Shown here: positions 23,113 to 35,357 of the stretch, in pieces
How positions within the stretch are numbered: the first letter of the stretch is position 1
How the letters are laid out: each line of letters starts with the position of its first letter
Source of the DNA: Sabethes cyaneus
Taxonomy: Eukaryota; Arthropoda; Insecta; Diptera; Culicidae
Length of the DNA: 64,000 nt
Direction of reading: 5' to 3'
Assembly (NCBI RefSeq): GCF_943734655.1
Contig: NC_071354.1
Location: forward strand, 56,647,544 to 56,711,543
Made by a program: the position numbers and the translations under genes
Notes under the pieces: generated by a model
Told to the model about the DNA's origin: nothing
The model's input: only the letters and a program-made list of their open reading frames with translations
Database searches by the model: none

Positions 23113-24066
23113 TCTAAACCTATAAAAATGGATTTCTGTCTGTCTGTCTGTCGGTATGTTCCTTACCGAAATCGAAAACTACTAAACCGATCGGCGTAAA
23201 AATTTGCATGTAGGGGTTTTTGGGCCGAGGAAGGTTCTTATGATAGTTAGAGACCCCTCTACCCCCTGAGAGGGAGGGGGGCTCCCATACCAATGAAACA
23301 CAAATTTCTGCATAACTAAAGAATTAACCAAACAATTGGAACCAAATTTGGCATGTAGGGGTTTTAGGAGGCAAGAATTTTTTTATGAATTAGAACCCCT
23401 CCCCAGTTTAGGAGGAGGGGGGGGGGCTTCCATACAAATGAAATACAAATTTACTCATAACTCGAAAACTAATCAAGCAAATGAAAACCAATTTGGCATG
23501 TGGGGCTTTTAGGGGGTAGAATTTTTTTCTATGGTGAATTATGACCAACCCCCCTTTTAAGAGCGGGGGCTCCCATACAAATGAAATACAAATTTCATCA
23601 TAGCTCGAGAACTAGACAAGTAAATGGAACCAAATTTAGCATGTGGGACTTTTAGGGGGCAGACATTTTTTCTATGGTGAATTATGACCCCTCCCCCTCT
23701 TAAGACGGAGGGCTCCCATACAAATGAAATACAAATTTCCTCATAACTCGAGAACTAATCAAGCAAATGGAACTAAATTTGGCATGTGGGGGATTTTGGA
23801 GTCTTGAATCTATTTTATGATGGATAGAGACCTCTCACTCCTGTGGTGAAATTTTTGCGTTAGCAATGGGGGAGTTGTTTTCTACATTACTGCGTGGAAA
23901 AATTACAATTTTTTGTATTAAACTACCCATATTTTTGTAGTTACATAAGTGCCAAAAAGAATCAACTAAGGTTTGAGCTCCTCAGAAACCTGCAAAACTC
24001 GAGATTCATGATTGATGTACAACACAGTTTAATTTGTGGCAATACGAATTTTGTCGGGTCAGTTAG
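23113..24066 (+). mobile_element. Non-autonomous Helitron, copy 2 (954 bp)
   Basis: Begins TCTAAACCTATAAAAATGG with a (CTGT) run, and ends TTTTGTCGGGTCAGTTAG. It is preceded by A (23112) and followed by T (24067). The end TTAG is one change from the CTAG consensus; copy 1 ends CTGG. The 5' and 3' ends match the minus-strand copy at 12611-13239. The interior carries more minisatellite units than copy 1. No protein is encoded. Confidence 0.78.
23283..23860. repeat. Helitron internal minisatellite (about 143-bp units)
   Basis: Units begin at CTCCCATACCAATGAAAC (23283) and equivalents near 23428, 23569 and 23714, so the spacing is 141-145 bp. Each carries a TAACTCGAGAACTAATCAAG-like block, a GGCATGTGGG-like block and a C/G-rich tract. 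Copy 1 of the Helitron has about half as many. Confidence 0.8.
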
Positions 24067-24215
24067 TGATTTTTAAACTAACCCAAATGGTTATGAATCA
24101 CATTTCTCAGTCACAGAATAAAAATACGAAATATGGGAGTTTAGACAGCATCAAATGAGAGGTTCTAGCAGTTAGAATAGCTAGAACCTTCAAATATAAC
24201 ATATTAGTTAAGTGA

Positions 24216-24446
24216 ATTCCACAAGGAAATAACTTTGACCCATTTCTTTCGATTATATACTTGAACGACATAAGTGTAGCAAAACCGTGTGGATGCAAAC
24301 AACGCTTCGCGATTGATTTGAAGATGTTTTTGTATATAATCTACGAGAGCTTGCCCGTCCAGTTCCCAAAATTATGTCAAGTGAATAGTTTTCTTCACTT
24401 TTTGTCATTTTCAACATGGAGTGCCAGTTCCCGGTGTGTACCGTAA
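24216..24446 (+). pseudogene. Non-LTR reverse transcriptase scrap
   Basis: A plus frame reads IPQGNNFDPFLSIIYLND, then ISVAKPCGCKQRFAIDLKMF and later FLHFLSFSTWSASSRCVP. The first block is the PQGSxxGPLLFxIYIND motif of non-LTR RT; the 'AIDLKMF' piece sits where YADDLKMY is expected, so the catalytic Asp pair is altered. Only about 75 codons remain. No flanking LINE domains are readable. Confidence 0.55.
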
Positions 24447-25080
24447 TTGCTCAAAGCTTTCACCGAACATTTCAGGTTATTTGTTCTCGACAGATATCAT
24501 TGAAGTTAGCAAAGGTAGAACCAAACAATACCGCAAATTGTTAAAGCGGAATAATTTGTTGTTCTATCCTATAAACCTTCACAAGTGAACGCTTCTCGGC
24601 AAAGCGCTTGCAGCTCGATCGATTCGAGTGGAGTAATTTTTGGTGCCAACAAACCAGTATGTGTGCATGGATTATTTTTCATCCCTAGCAAGAAGGAGGA
24701 TCGACTACGGCACGTTAACCAACGATCCGTAACTAGGTATAACCCAATACGAAATGGATCTGGTTACTCGACCGTAGAAAGGGATGACATACAAACGGTG
24801 CCGGATCCAATCGATATCAGTAATAGTCTCGAACGGCAAACTCTAATTTATAAAAAACATGTCATTTGTGTGGGTTTGACAAGAACTTTGGTTACTTCCA
24901 TGATTACTTAGAATAGGGTAGAAAAACTGTGAATAGGTTCACTGGAAGTAAGTTAAAACTGAATTCATTTCTTCTCTGATCCTCAAAGTAACACAAAAAG
25001 TCAGTTAGTATAACTTCATTAGGAGAACGGCTCAACCATTTTAATTACAGGTTCCGTTTCTTGTCTTTTTTTCTTTCGAA
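24447..25080. other. Unique sequence, no gene recognised
   Basis: A plus frame of 108 codons (24585-24911) has no recognisable motif. Confidence 0.35.
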
Positions 25081-28000
25081 ATGCCTAGCACAAATCATTC
25101 TAATTTGATTCGCCGGCAGCAACGTCAGGCTTTATCATCGAATTTGCCATCGTGGAAGACAAATTCTGCCCGAACAAAAAAGCACAACTGTCACGAATCG
25201 GCTGGCAGACCCAACAGGTCTGCTCCGTCAGAATTAGTGTCCTATCGGACGGAATCCAGCGAAAAGATAATCCTTTACAAAATCTCATTTCGGTATCACA
25301 TCCAGCACATCCCGTCGCGCACGGCGACACATTCCCATTGTTGTTTGATGGGTTGCCTCCTCTTCGTCCCAGTCAGTAGGAACGACCGACGGTGCAGCAA
25401 TAACGCTCACTGGCACACAACAACATGGCACTGTTCAATTCAGCCGAGATTTCGTTCGCTCGCTGGTCTGTATCTCTCTACACAGCCATATGCGAACTCT
25501 TCATCTTTCTTCTTGTGCCCGAGCTCGAATCCAGCCCGGCTTTGGCCGTTTATATTCGAGTGGTTCCTGCAACCGACCGGCTAGCGGCCCAACAGCAACG
25601 CAGAAACGAGCAGGATACCGACCGTTGTCGTCATATGACTTGTCGACCGCACTGCCTCCCTTTCCCGGCCAGGGTGTGTACTTATACGCTTGTTGATAAT
25701 AATAACGGCATATAAATGAATGACCGTATATCTTCATACGGACCAGTGACTACATATTGCAGGACACATTTATAAAATAATGTTATTGTTCAGTCCCTTT
25801 CTTCCGCCAACATCACTGCTGATGACGATCCTTTACCTATGGTTTGTTGCTACCGCAATTTTTGCGGTCCTTTTGCAGCAGTGCACGGACAACAGCGGTA
25901 GTAGCAGCCGGATGGCCGACCTTATGCGACTCCTGGACTTTATTGAGGCCAAATACAGGGCTGTACTTTGCGTTCGAGTGCACGATTTTTGCTCATTTCC
26001 AGTTCACCTAATTGCATCTCTTGCAAATTTCGCCCAAAGTCAGCAGCAGCACCGCTAGTCTCCGACAAGTGCGGGAAAGTCTCATTCTTCATTCATGAGA
26101 GCCAATGTCAACGGAAAGCAATGATCCGTCGAATGAACAATGAGATTTTTTTCTCTCCCAACCCGGCCGGTTGCATATCAGGAGATTTTCCATCCACCCG
26201 ATCTTGACTTGTGGCGGCGCTGGTCCCAAGCGGTGGCGGATTTGGCAGCATCATCCACCGGAGCTGTGGCGGCAGTAGCAGCACATCATCGAGGTTTGCA
26301 ATCTGATGTTGTGCCGTTCCTGCCGCTTCTGTCCTGTTTTGTCCTACCCTGCTCTGCTTCACTCACAAAATCTATACGATGATGATGATGATGCTGCTGC
26401 TGCAAGTGAGCGGGAAAGGTTTCGGCTTCGGCATCGGGTTGGTTAATTATATTCATGAATCAAAATTTAGGACGTGACTATGAGTACGTGGCGGATAAGC
26501 TTGGTATGCCCCGGAACACACTATGTATGTGTGCTGGCATTTTCGGTACGGACGAAGGTTCGCAAACGTGACGCAAAAGCAACGGCCTTTCGGCAGGATT
26601 TGCTCCATCAATGCGAACCGTAAAACACTGCCGGCTGGCGTCGGACCGCCCGGTGCGCATGTGAGGAGTGTCGTACGGCCATCCTAAATGAAGTAATTTT
26701 TCGATTATAAAGAGAAGTTTATTAACATATCACGTTCCGGTCCCTGCCAAATCATTGGTTATGTTTGTTGTTTTTGGTGAAATACGGCACTGCGGGCACT
26801 GCTGCTCTTATGGCGTCATAAAGGGAGTTTTTTTTACTGTTTTGCACGCTGTCAGTGTGTTTTAATTTTGAAGAACTGAATTACGAGTGAATCAAATCAT
26901 GTTATGACTCTGTACTGACGGATGCACTACATCAAAATGCATCGTTTTATTTCATCCAGCTGTTACTGTTGAATAAACGGAAATTCATTACGATTGTCTA
27001 AAAACCGCTTCGCGCCGTACGACCAACCAATTTAATGACAACCAAACATGTATCACCAATGTAAACAAGAGCCAACATAATAAAATATTCCGCAAAAACT
27101 GTTGCCCACTCGACGATGACGACGACGACGACGACGATGGCGGTGATGGTATTTACCATTCAAAACAAAACAAATACCAATCCTGCGAGCAACCAAACCA
27201 AACCTTCCCAGCTCAGTTCACCCGAAATGTCATTGAGTCGACCGACGCCTCCCTCGCGTTGAACCAGAACGTTAGAAACAACCCGGTTTCGCACGGGAAC
27301 CGCCTACGAGTGCGACGACGAAAATTGCATTAACAAATTGCCACTTTTAGCCAATTTTCGGAAAAGCGCGCAAACGGCAATCACCTCGGCCCCGCCGCCG
27401 GTCCAAACTGCGTAACTGTTACGTGCTCCATTAGAAGCAAGCTAGTTTCAGCACTCATTCCACTGGTTCACACTAGTACCGACCGGCGAAGTGGAACGGA
27501 GGCGGGCTTTGGAAGCTTTTAAGTGGATTATAGTTGAACTAATATCCAAGAGTAGCAAACTGCACTTTAGAGCCTGTATCAGGGAAGAGAGCGGGAAATT
27601 GTTTTCACTTTTTTTCCCTTCGACGTCGGCAGCAGCGGCGGAAAGCGCAAAATGGGCGGATGGGTGTCGGTTTTGCTACGGGCTGAGCATAAAAATAACA
27701 ATAAAGTTTGATAATAAACAAAAATTCATTAAACTAATCCCGGCCGGGTTCGTCGAGCAACAGGCAAGGTAAAGCCGTGAAGTTGCAGCAGCAGCGGTGC
27801 GGTGCGGTGCGGTGTGTTTCGACAGCCAGGATAAGCAGTCAGCTAGACTCTCCTCGGTAAATGCAAAAGTTTTCTCTTTCGATGTGTTGTTAGCAGCCCA
27901 TTTCTGCAGTGGAGGTGTTTTCCTCTCCCCGAGAACTAATTTCGGAGATGTCGGTCGGGGAATGACGATTATGCCATCGCATCGCATCGCATCGCTTGGT

Positions 28001-28160
28001 TTGGGCAGCCCCGTGTTGTTTTGCACAACAACAACAACAACGACGACGACGGCCAAAAAGACATAAAACAGAAGGGAACGGCATAGCCAATCGTGCCCCC
28101 CGAAAAACGGAGGAGGCCAATCGCATTCACCCACCAATGAGCTGGAATGAAAAGTAACCT
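25081..28160. other. Unique GC-richer non-coding block
   Basis: About 3 kb of single-copy-looking sequence with short triplet repeats: (GATGATGCTGCTGC) near 26380, (GAC)n at 27111-27139 and (AAC/GAC)n near 28025-28051. The longest frame (25081-25584, 167 codons) shows no domain, and strong ORFs overlap on both strands, so no gene is called. Its composition resembles the other unique blocks of the window. Confidence 0.4.
27111..27139. repeat. (GAC)n triplet repeat
   Basis: GACGATGACGACGACGACG-type run of about nine triplets. Confidence 0.8.
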
Positions 28161-28713
28161 CAAACTACTTGGGCCTTGTGTGGTTTGTGGCTAGAATTTA
28201 CGGTTATGATTTGGAAAATTATCGATTTTAGCTTTTCGATTGCTGAAATGAACCGGCTGGTTGATTTTCTCGAACGGGATTTCGGATCAGGGCGGTACAA
28301 GAAAAGATTTCTACAAGAAAAAAATTCTTTTGAAAAATATTGGATAAGACTTTAAATGTTGACAGATGTGGAAGCAGGAAAAAAGTTTTTTACTCTAAGA
28401 GCCCATGAAACGGTTCAAGGATATGAAACAGGAAAGAGCGTCCAACATAGCTCTGGTCATTCCAAGCCCTTACCTAGTGTCTCCTTGTGGCCGTACTCGG
28501 AAATAGTTCAATTTATAATTGAGTAGCCGAGGTGGAAGGTGCGAGGCCGTGTGGTTTTTGGTTTCTAATCTTACAATGGTAATTTTAGACAAACCAATGA
28601 ACCACTATCCATATGGAAAGCTTTTGGTACGGGAGGTCCACGCCTTTTTCTTTCCCCGTGATTTCACGGCCTCACGATTTCACGTTTCCAGCACTTGCTT
28701 CTTAAAAGGAAGG
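28161..28713. other. Unique sequence, no gene seen
   Basis: Nothing recognised; it abuts the 5' truncation point of a LINE. Confidence 0.4.
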
Positions 28714-29599
28714 AAAAGCAAGGAAGTGTATTAGGGCCTCTTTTGTTTATAATGTATATAAATGACATGAAACGAGTTTTACGGTTCTGTGACATGAATT
28801 TATTTGCTGACGACACTGTTCTATTCATTGCGGCTAAGGATCCTAATGAAATTGTACCACATTTAAACCAAGAACTGGCTAAAATTTAAACAACTTAAAC
28901 ATTAGCAAGACAAAATATTTGATTATTTCGGCCAACTCCAGACCAAACGTAAATGTTGAAATTGATGGTGAGGCAATTGATCGCGTAAACGAAAAAAAGT
29001 ATCTTGGAGTAATCATTGATGACAAGTTAACCTTTAAGCCTCACATTGACAATGTCATCAAAAAAATGGCGAAAAAGTACGGTGTCTTGTGCCGTTTAAG
29101 AAATGAATTGACGATTAGTAGTAAAATTCTTTTATATAAGTCAATCATTTCACCACATATAGATTTTTGTTCATCCATCCTGTTCCTCGCAAACGATACA
29201 CAAATATTGAAGTTGCAGCGCTTACAAAATAAAGTTATGCGATTAATTTTAGGATGTAATAGGTACACTTCTTCATATATTATGCTGGACGCATTGCAAT
29301 GGCTTTCTGTGAAGCAAAGAGTTTATTTTTTGTCAATGGTGTTTCTATATAAAATTCTTAATGGAATGCTGCCTCGATACTTGTGTGATCGAATTGAAAG
29401 GGGAAGTGATTTACATGCGTACAACACTAGAAACGCGGAAGATGCAAGAACACCACACTTTTTGTTTGTAAGATCACAGAACTCTCTGTGGTACAAAGGA
29501 ATGAACTATTTCAATTCGATGCCTAGACAAATAAAACGTGCAGCAACAATGGCGGAATTCTTAAGGCTTTGTATTTCACACATAAAATCTACTTTATAG
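28714..29599 (+). pseudogene. C-terminal half of a CR1/L2-type LINE reverse transcriptase
   Basis: The frame from 28714 gives QGSVLGPLLFIMYINDM and LFADDTVLFIAAKDPNEI, with an intact FADD catalytic box. A single frameshift near 28888 moves the frame. It then continues from about 28895 to the stop at 29599 with NISKTKYLIISAN, KYLGVIIDDKLTFKPHID, ILLYKSIISPHIDFCSSILF, LQRLQNKVMRLILGCNR and ALQWLSVKQRV. These are the usual post-palm, thumb and C-terminal blocks of this LINE group. The endonuclease and RT fingers are missing through 5' truncation. Exact clade is uncertain. Confidence 0.8.
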
Positions 29600-29735
29600 T
29601 CACAATTCGATTTTTTTGTATTTTTTAAGAAGATTGTATATTTATTTATTTTTTGTATATTTAGTGGATATAGTAAGTTATCATGTTCACTGATGATGAT
29701 GGATTTGAAATTGTTATTATTATTAATTAAAAACG
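28714..29735 (+). mobile_element. 5'-truncated LINE (CR1/L2-like)
   Basis: RT homology begins abruptly inside the PQGS block at about 28714 and runs to the end of ORF2 at 29599. A 3' untranslated tail follows and ends in an ATTATTATTATTAATT stretch near 29711-29726. No target duplication could be identified. The remaining coding region is little damaged, so the insertion looks fairly young. Confidence 0.75.
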
Positions 29736-30587
29736 TTTAGAGAAGGCTACACATGTTTGAGCCACGCGCGCGGGAACAGACATACACAATCTGGAAATTG
29801 AATGATCAGGTTAAAGTCCTGAACAAAGGGTTTGGAGCGGAAGCTGGACAGGCTTGGGTTTGCTTGTGGACTTTGGAACTCGTATACCATCGCTTTGTTG
29901 CGGAGTTGTATATCGAGCACCAAAGTTCTGCAGGATCTCCCTCGTAGTTCTAGATCGTTATCTAGAACCAACTCTGATCAGCTTGTGCTCCTAAATATTA
30001 GGTTCAATCCTAAATATTAGGTTCAATAATCAAGTCCAGATAATTTTCGGGTTGGAAACGTTTTGGACGAGCCTTGGACAGTTACTGAAATTTTGATATT
30101 CGTTTGAAAGTTTGATATGTCTGTATTAGAAGCCAGCTCGTTATTTGCTTTTACCACCTGGCTACATTGTTATATTATAAATATCTTAAGTAGATAAACC
30201 GTCCTGCTCAAACCGTTGTAGGGGTATGAGGTGAGACCATCATCATCATCATTTTTTTTATCTATTAAAAAAAACCGATCATTAAGCTTGGTACGCTACA
30301 AAACTACGATAAAACGGCCATAAAACTCCTATAAAACTTGAGAGGCACACACTGCAGAAGGCCCGCAAGGATATTTGCAGACTTGCAGAGGTCCTCTTAA
30401 AACTTGTAATTTCATTCAACATCTGTTTATAGTCAGTTCCAAGAGTCCCTTAAAACCATAATAAAACCACCAAGTGTTGATGGTTTTATGGTTCTCTTCT
30501 TAAAGAACACTTGCGAGGCATCATTAATTTTCTATAAATTTCACACCGGTTAAAACCTTGTTGATACAAAAAAACACGTTGGTCCGT
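29736..30587. other. No gene seen; small duplications
   Basis: Includes a tandem CCTAAATATTAGGTTCAAT duplication (29991-30026) and ATCATCATCATC near 30239. 30300-30560 has several AAAACCRTAATAAAACC-like blocks and may be an unidentified repeat. Confidence 0.35.
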
Positions 30588-31015
30588 GGGGGCTTTGTCA
30601 CTCTTTCTGGCGTGTTTTCCAAGCAAGGACATCATAATGGTCTAGGTTTAATCGCGATGTTAAGTAATTTTGTTGAGACGAGGAATCTTTGTCACTTGTT
30701 TTGGCTTAAATTGGAATAGGTTTAGATCGTCGCAAAGAATCCTCAACCAATCACGAAGCGAGAATTTCCAGTTGGACAATACTTCACTATTTTAATTTTT
30801 CAATAGTACGTACTATAAAATCAATAATGTGGATGCGCAGAAGATTTTCCGATCGATTGGCGTAAAAATATTTAAAATCGATTTGGAAACAGCTTAGCTA
30901 TTAGCGCTCAAAATCTTTCATTTTTCGTGACGCTCGCATTTTTCGAATTTTTGGAATGACACCCTATCCCAAGCCTTGCCGTAAGACGTAGTCCTACGTC
31001 AAAACGAATAAGTTA
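30588..31015. repeat. Dispersed repeat C, copy 2
   Basis: Shares TTTGTCACTCTTTCTGGCGT ... GGTCTAGGTTTAATCGC with 21845-21906, and GCTATTAGCGYTCAAAA ... GTCCTACGTCAAAACGA with 22560-22670. It lacks the hAT-like insert found in copy 1. Class unknown. Confidence 0.6.
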
Positions 31016-31091
31016 TTCCAAAAGTGCGATGAGATTATCTGTAGTGTTGGGAGGTACACGGCTGGAATGCATTTCGAACTTGAATGTACTC

Positions 31092-31745
31092 ATGATTTAT
31101 CAAAAACGGCTACTTTCTACTGCCCGACGTTTCGGCCCTCGGTTTTGGCTTTTTTCAAAAGTAACCGTAATTCGAATTTATTTTATTCCCGATGAGGGAT
31201 ATATAAAAAAGGCTTTTTCCTTTTCCGTTATTGGGATTTTCAGAGAACAAAGAGCTACATATGGGGGAGCTGACTGGGAGAGAACTAACAGGGGAGGAAC
31301 TCCCCTCCGAAGCGCCTGAACGATTCTTCTTCAAATTTGGCATACATGTTTTTTGACATAAAAGAATCAGCGCAGGGGCGCTAACAAAAGTAGGAGACGG
31401 TCTCTTACAAGTTGAGAGATAGATAGGGTCCAAAGGGGTGCGTTTCTTTGCACTTGGAACGATAGCAGTTGTACAAGTGGCTGAACGACAACAGGAGATT
31501 TCTGAAAGGGGGAATACGGTGGCCATTGACAAGGGAGAGGATCAAAAATGGAAGGAAAGCTTTGTGTCGATTTATAGGGATTACCAAAAAGAACTCAGAT
31601 TTACAAGTGACTGAGAGATAAAGGGGCCCCGAGTTAGATTGGATAATCAGATAGTTTATAAAAAATACGAATTACAGTTACCTTTGAAAAATGACCAAAC
31701 CGAGGGCCGAAAGGCCAGGCAATATAAAATAGTGGTTTTCGACAA
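31092..31745. mobile_element. Element with long inverted repeats (about 650 bp)
   Basis: Arms 31092-31165 and 31668-31745 are inverted copies sharing TTTCGGCCCTCGGTTT and GTAACYGTAATTCG, diverging slowly outward. The interior has no recognisable protein; a 125-codon minus frame (31155-31532) shows no motif. Target duplication not identified. Confidence 0.6.
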
Positions 31746-31831
31746 ATAACCGACTATACAGCCGTTATCTACACTTATTGTATTCTTGAAGAAGACAACT
31801 TATTTAATTTGTACTGAAGTCGTTTATACGT

Positions 31832-32010
31832 GGTTTTTTATCCGCTGTTTTTCACTCAACTATTTTTGCGCAAATTTTGGAATTCACATAATTTATTACG
31901 CGAATTTTCGATTTCACGCGGTTCTTTTCTGAAAATTTTGGAATTCATCGCGATTTTTATTTGCGCGAATTTCTGAATTTACGAGGTTTTGTTTTACGCG
32001 GAACGTATTT
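31832..32010. repeat. Degenerate GCGCGAATTT minisatellite
   Basis: Repeated TTTACGCGAATTTTGGAATT-like units, the inverse of the array at 14228-14490. Confidence 0.6.
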
Positions 32011-33064
32011 TTTGCGTGTAAAGCCACTTGAGCATACATAAAGTAACCAAGTTTTTTGCGAGATACCAATTCCTCCTCTTAGTATAAATAAAGAAATGTT
32101 TGGTTGGAGTTTATACTTGTGATACTGTGCGACATTATCCTGTACATCTTCGTCGTTTTGAAACTTTGTTGACTGTCTAAATGAAGGAATGTTTAAAGTA
32201 TTGGACAGACTTTTGCATAATCTACATTCAAAAGATTTACTTTTATCCACATTCTCCAGGTTTTGGCATGCATTTTATACTGGAAAACAAAAGTTTTATT
32301 AACGCGAGTGTCTTATCTGTTTGGCTGTGTTAATAGCTTTTACGCTCACATTGGGATTTGTTTAATTTAGAAAATAATATCTATACTACAGACGACCTGA
32401 CATAACAATGCTATAAAACATCGTTCTACACATTCCGCTAGCACACCAGCTCCTTCTTTCACGCATTTTCATGTGCAAGTTCATTTAAACAAACCACCGA
32501 TAAACATCAAAGAAGTGAGATTAGTTTCTCTCGTGCAACATTCAATAACACCAATATAGAGATTATTAACAGTATCCGTACGCATACTTTGCCGCATATA
32601 TGTACACGCAAGTGGCTTTCAACAGCTATGGTTACAACGCACTTTTAAAAAAAGATAGTTTGATTACTTTACTGATTACCTCTGATGATTACAAAAGTAA
32701 TTTCTGCTTATTAGGCACTTATACGCCTTACTGAAAGCCTCTTGCACACACGCGATTTGTTGGCGAATGTACCACTGTGCTGTTGTAGGGGTTTCAAACT
32801 GAGGAAAAACAAACCGCACTTTAGCAATCTTTATCAGCAGAGAGTACGCTCTCTTTCGCTGCTATAAACTTTCTTATGCTTATAACGAGCGTATCATTGC
32901 GTCTTAAAATTATATTGAAAATTATATATAAATATAGGATGCATATGACAGCTATACATACAGATCTCACAGATAAATATTACATACAAAATAGTCAACA
33001 GAGAACGCTTGCGTATAAACATCAAATGATGTGCACTCTATTATTTAATATACACTGAGACGCT
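32011..33064. other. AT-rich sequence, no gene seen
   Basis: No domain in any frame and no repeat shared with elsewhere recognised. Confidence 0.4.
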
Positions 33065-33642
33065 CCAGGGTTTTAACCAGGGCTTGTAAAAGGAACGGTT
33101 AGTTGACTGTGACTGTATGAATGCGTACGTTTTCTGCATTGAAAAAAAAAACTATTATTGGATTGTTTTTTTAATCCACTCAATCTGCCGCTTGCGAAGA
33201 CTAGCGCCTACAATCCTTGTGGCCTCTCAAGAGAAGCCAATAGTCGTTTTCCCGCTTTGCGTTCACATTGGAGAGTGTAAGCTGGGAGCATAAGGTGACG
33301 TATTTGTTCGTTTCTCTTTTAGTCTCCAAATCGGCTACCCACAGTAACAGCTTTTTGCCCGGTATCGGTCTAACGCAAGGAAAATGTTCGTTTGTGTCGG
33401 ACGGCGTAGTAGGTTATTCACTTCTCCAAACAGTAAAGGAAACTTGATCGAAACGAACATGTAAAACAGGATCAGAACGCATTCGTTATGCTGTACAATC
33501 GGAGGTATGACTGAGCGAACTGCTGGTTGTGTTATACGTAGTGTTCGTATTCCACACTAAACGGACAGTGTGAGTCTGAATGCGCGATGGAATGGCTGCG
33601 GTAGAAAAAAAAGGATCGGTTAAAGCCCTGGTTTTAACCAGG
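33065..33642. mobile_element. Possible MITE bounded by CCAGG(G) inverted repeats (578 bp)
   Basis: The left end, CCAGGGTTTTAACCAGGGCT, pairs with the right end read inward as CCTGGTTAAAACCAGGGCTT. Partial similarity continues (GGAACGGTTA against TAACCGATCC). No ORF and no clear target duplication. The right end abuts dispersed repeat B. Confidence 0.45.
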
Positions 33643-33985
33643 CTTCTAACATCTGCATCTGCATGAGCATCTCTTTCGGACTCCCACTCTTATTTGATCA
33701 CGAATTTTGCTTTCATTGCATTCGATTGCTCACGAGGGCTTGCACTCTTGCCTGCCTGTGTAATCGAGAGAGTAAGGAAAGAAAAAATAATGCAAAATCT
33801 GTATCCCAGTGTGCCGTTTTTTGCTGCTGGCTGCTGGTTGCTCACGAGTTGTTTGCCTCGTGAGCGGGTTGTGCAAAAAGACACTACGAAGTTTGCGAGT
33901 GTGTAGGTAGCAGAATGTAAGCACACAGTACCGGCTGTTGATTGTCGCGTACGCTTGCATCAGTGGCGTAAGCGTTTAGCTACAT
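33643..33985 (+). repeat. Dispersed repeat B, copy 1
   Basis: Shared blocks: GAGCATCTCTTTCGGACTC, CTCACGAGGGCTTGCACTC, GTGAGCGGGTTGTGCAAAAA, GCGAGTGTGTAGGTAGCAGA and CTTGCATCAGTGGCGTAAGC. Copies also occur at 42590-43745 (interrupted), 51950-52430 and 55755-56220 (both inverse). Non-coding; class unknown. Confidence 0.7.
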
Positions 33986-35357
33986 ACAGATTGTGTCCTA
34001 TCAAGTACAAAGTTAATTCAACAACAATTCAACCAAAATTTTCGGTGTTATTCCTCGAATACTTTTCTACGAAATAGGTATGTCAAGCTGTTATAATTCA
34101 TCTAATTTGTGGTAACTTACTATTAAAAGAAAATTGCATTTGATTGAGTCAAGCTCAATATTTTAAACTGATTATTATCCTTACTGAGTGGTCAGTGCTT
34201 CAAAATATTGTTGACCGCTTCTTGGCAATTTTTTTTTACAAAAAATCGCTTTGACTGCTTTCAACTACGATTTGTTACCACCCCAGTCGATACTAGGTAC
34301 GCCCATAGCAAAGCTAAAAAATTCCATTAACATGAAAATCAATGTTTTCCTTTCGCTTTCGTCCGGTGTGTAATCTAAACGAGCAATCCAAACGTGCATA
34401 TGTTTAAATGTGCCTCACTTTTTTTCTCCCTCCCCCCTTTGCTGCTGCTGTTTTTGGCACCTCACCGCTTTTTGTAGGTGTAGATAGGTTGGTATGTGCG
34501 CAATTGTATACTTGTTCCGAGTGCTGTTATTTTGGTACGGGTCAAATGGAGCCAAATAGTAAGACAGCGTGGAAAACCATATTGGCATCTGGCTGATGGG
34601 TTGCAATCGACCGGGGTTAGAATGAACGAGAGCAAAAACCCTGGTAGAAAGTTCCATTCCAATCAGAAAAAGGCTACCAAAAGAAAATAGCAGAGCGCAG
34701 GAAAAGTTATCATTATGCAAACGATTTTCGGTGCCTGCCGTCGTCGTTGTTGTAGGTAGTTGTTGACGCTATGCTATAGTGCTTTCTCTGCTTCTCCGAC
34801 AGCATGGAAGGAAAAGAGCTGTCAAGCAGAAGCAAACTACCATCAGCTCTCGGTCAGGGAAATGTAAAAGTGTATTATTTTTATTTCGACAATATCATTG
34901 TGAACTTGGGCACATCGGGAATGCTCGCCCGTCGTACTCGCCCGTCGTCATAGAAGTGGAAATGAAAAAATTCCATCACCAGCTTCATTTCCATTCTAAT
35001 TCAGTTTTGGCCCTGAGTTCGGGTGTATTGCAGTCAAACTGTTTATTCTGAACAATTGATTAAATGGACCATATCATATGTACGTGAAAATGTATTTAAA
35101 ATCTTCAGTTCCCCAGATGGCTTCTTCGTTTAATATAAATACCTTTAACAGGAACACTTCTATGTTGACACCTTCAATTACCTGAAATAAAGAGATACAA
35201 GTGAATGATTAGTAAAAGCCATTTACTTTCACTGAATATTGTTTTGAAAAATAACGTTTAATTATTATAAAAGCTTCAACCAGCTTCTTCCGAGAAAAAT
35301 GTTCAACAATGTATTCAACAATGGTTGATAACAACAGCAATTGTTACCACTGGGATA
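33986..35357. other. Unique sequence, no gene seen
   Basis: Mixed composition; a C/T tract near 34427-34440. Overlapping short ORFs at 34408-34720 lie on both strands and show no motif. Confidence 0.4.

Noticed and set aside
25081..25584. 167-codon plus-strand ORF as a possible gene
   Set aside because: Overlaps ORFs on both strands, shows no domain, no codon-use signal and no splice context I could support.
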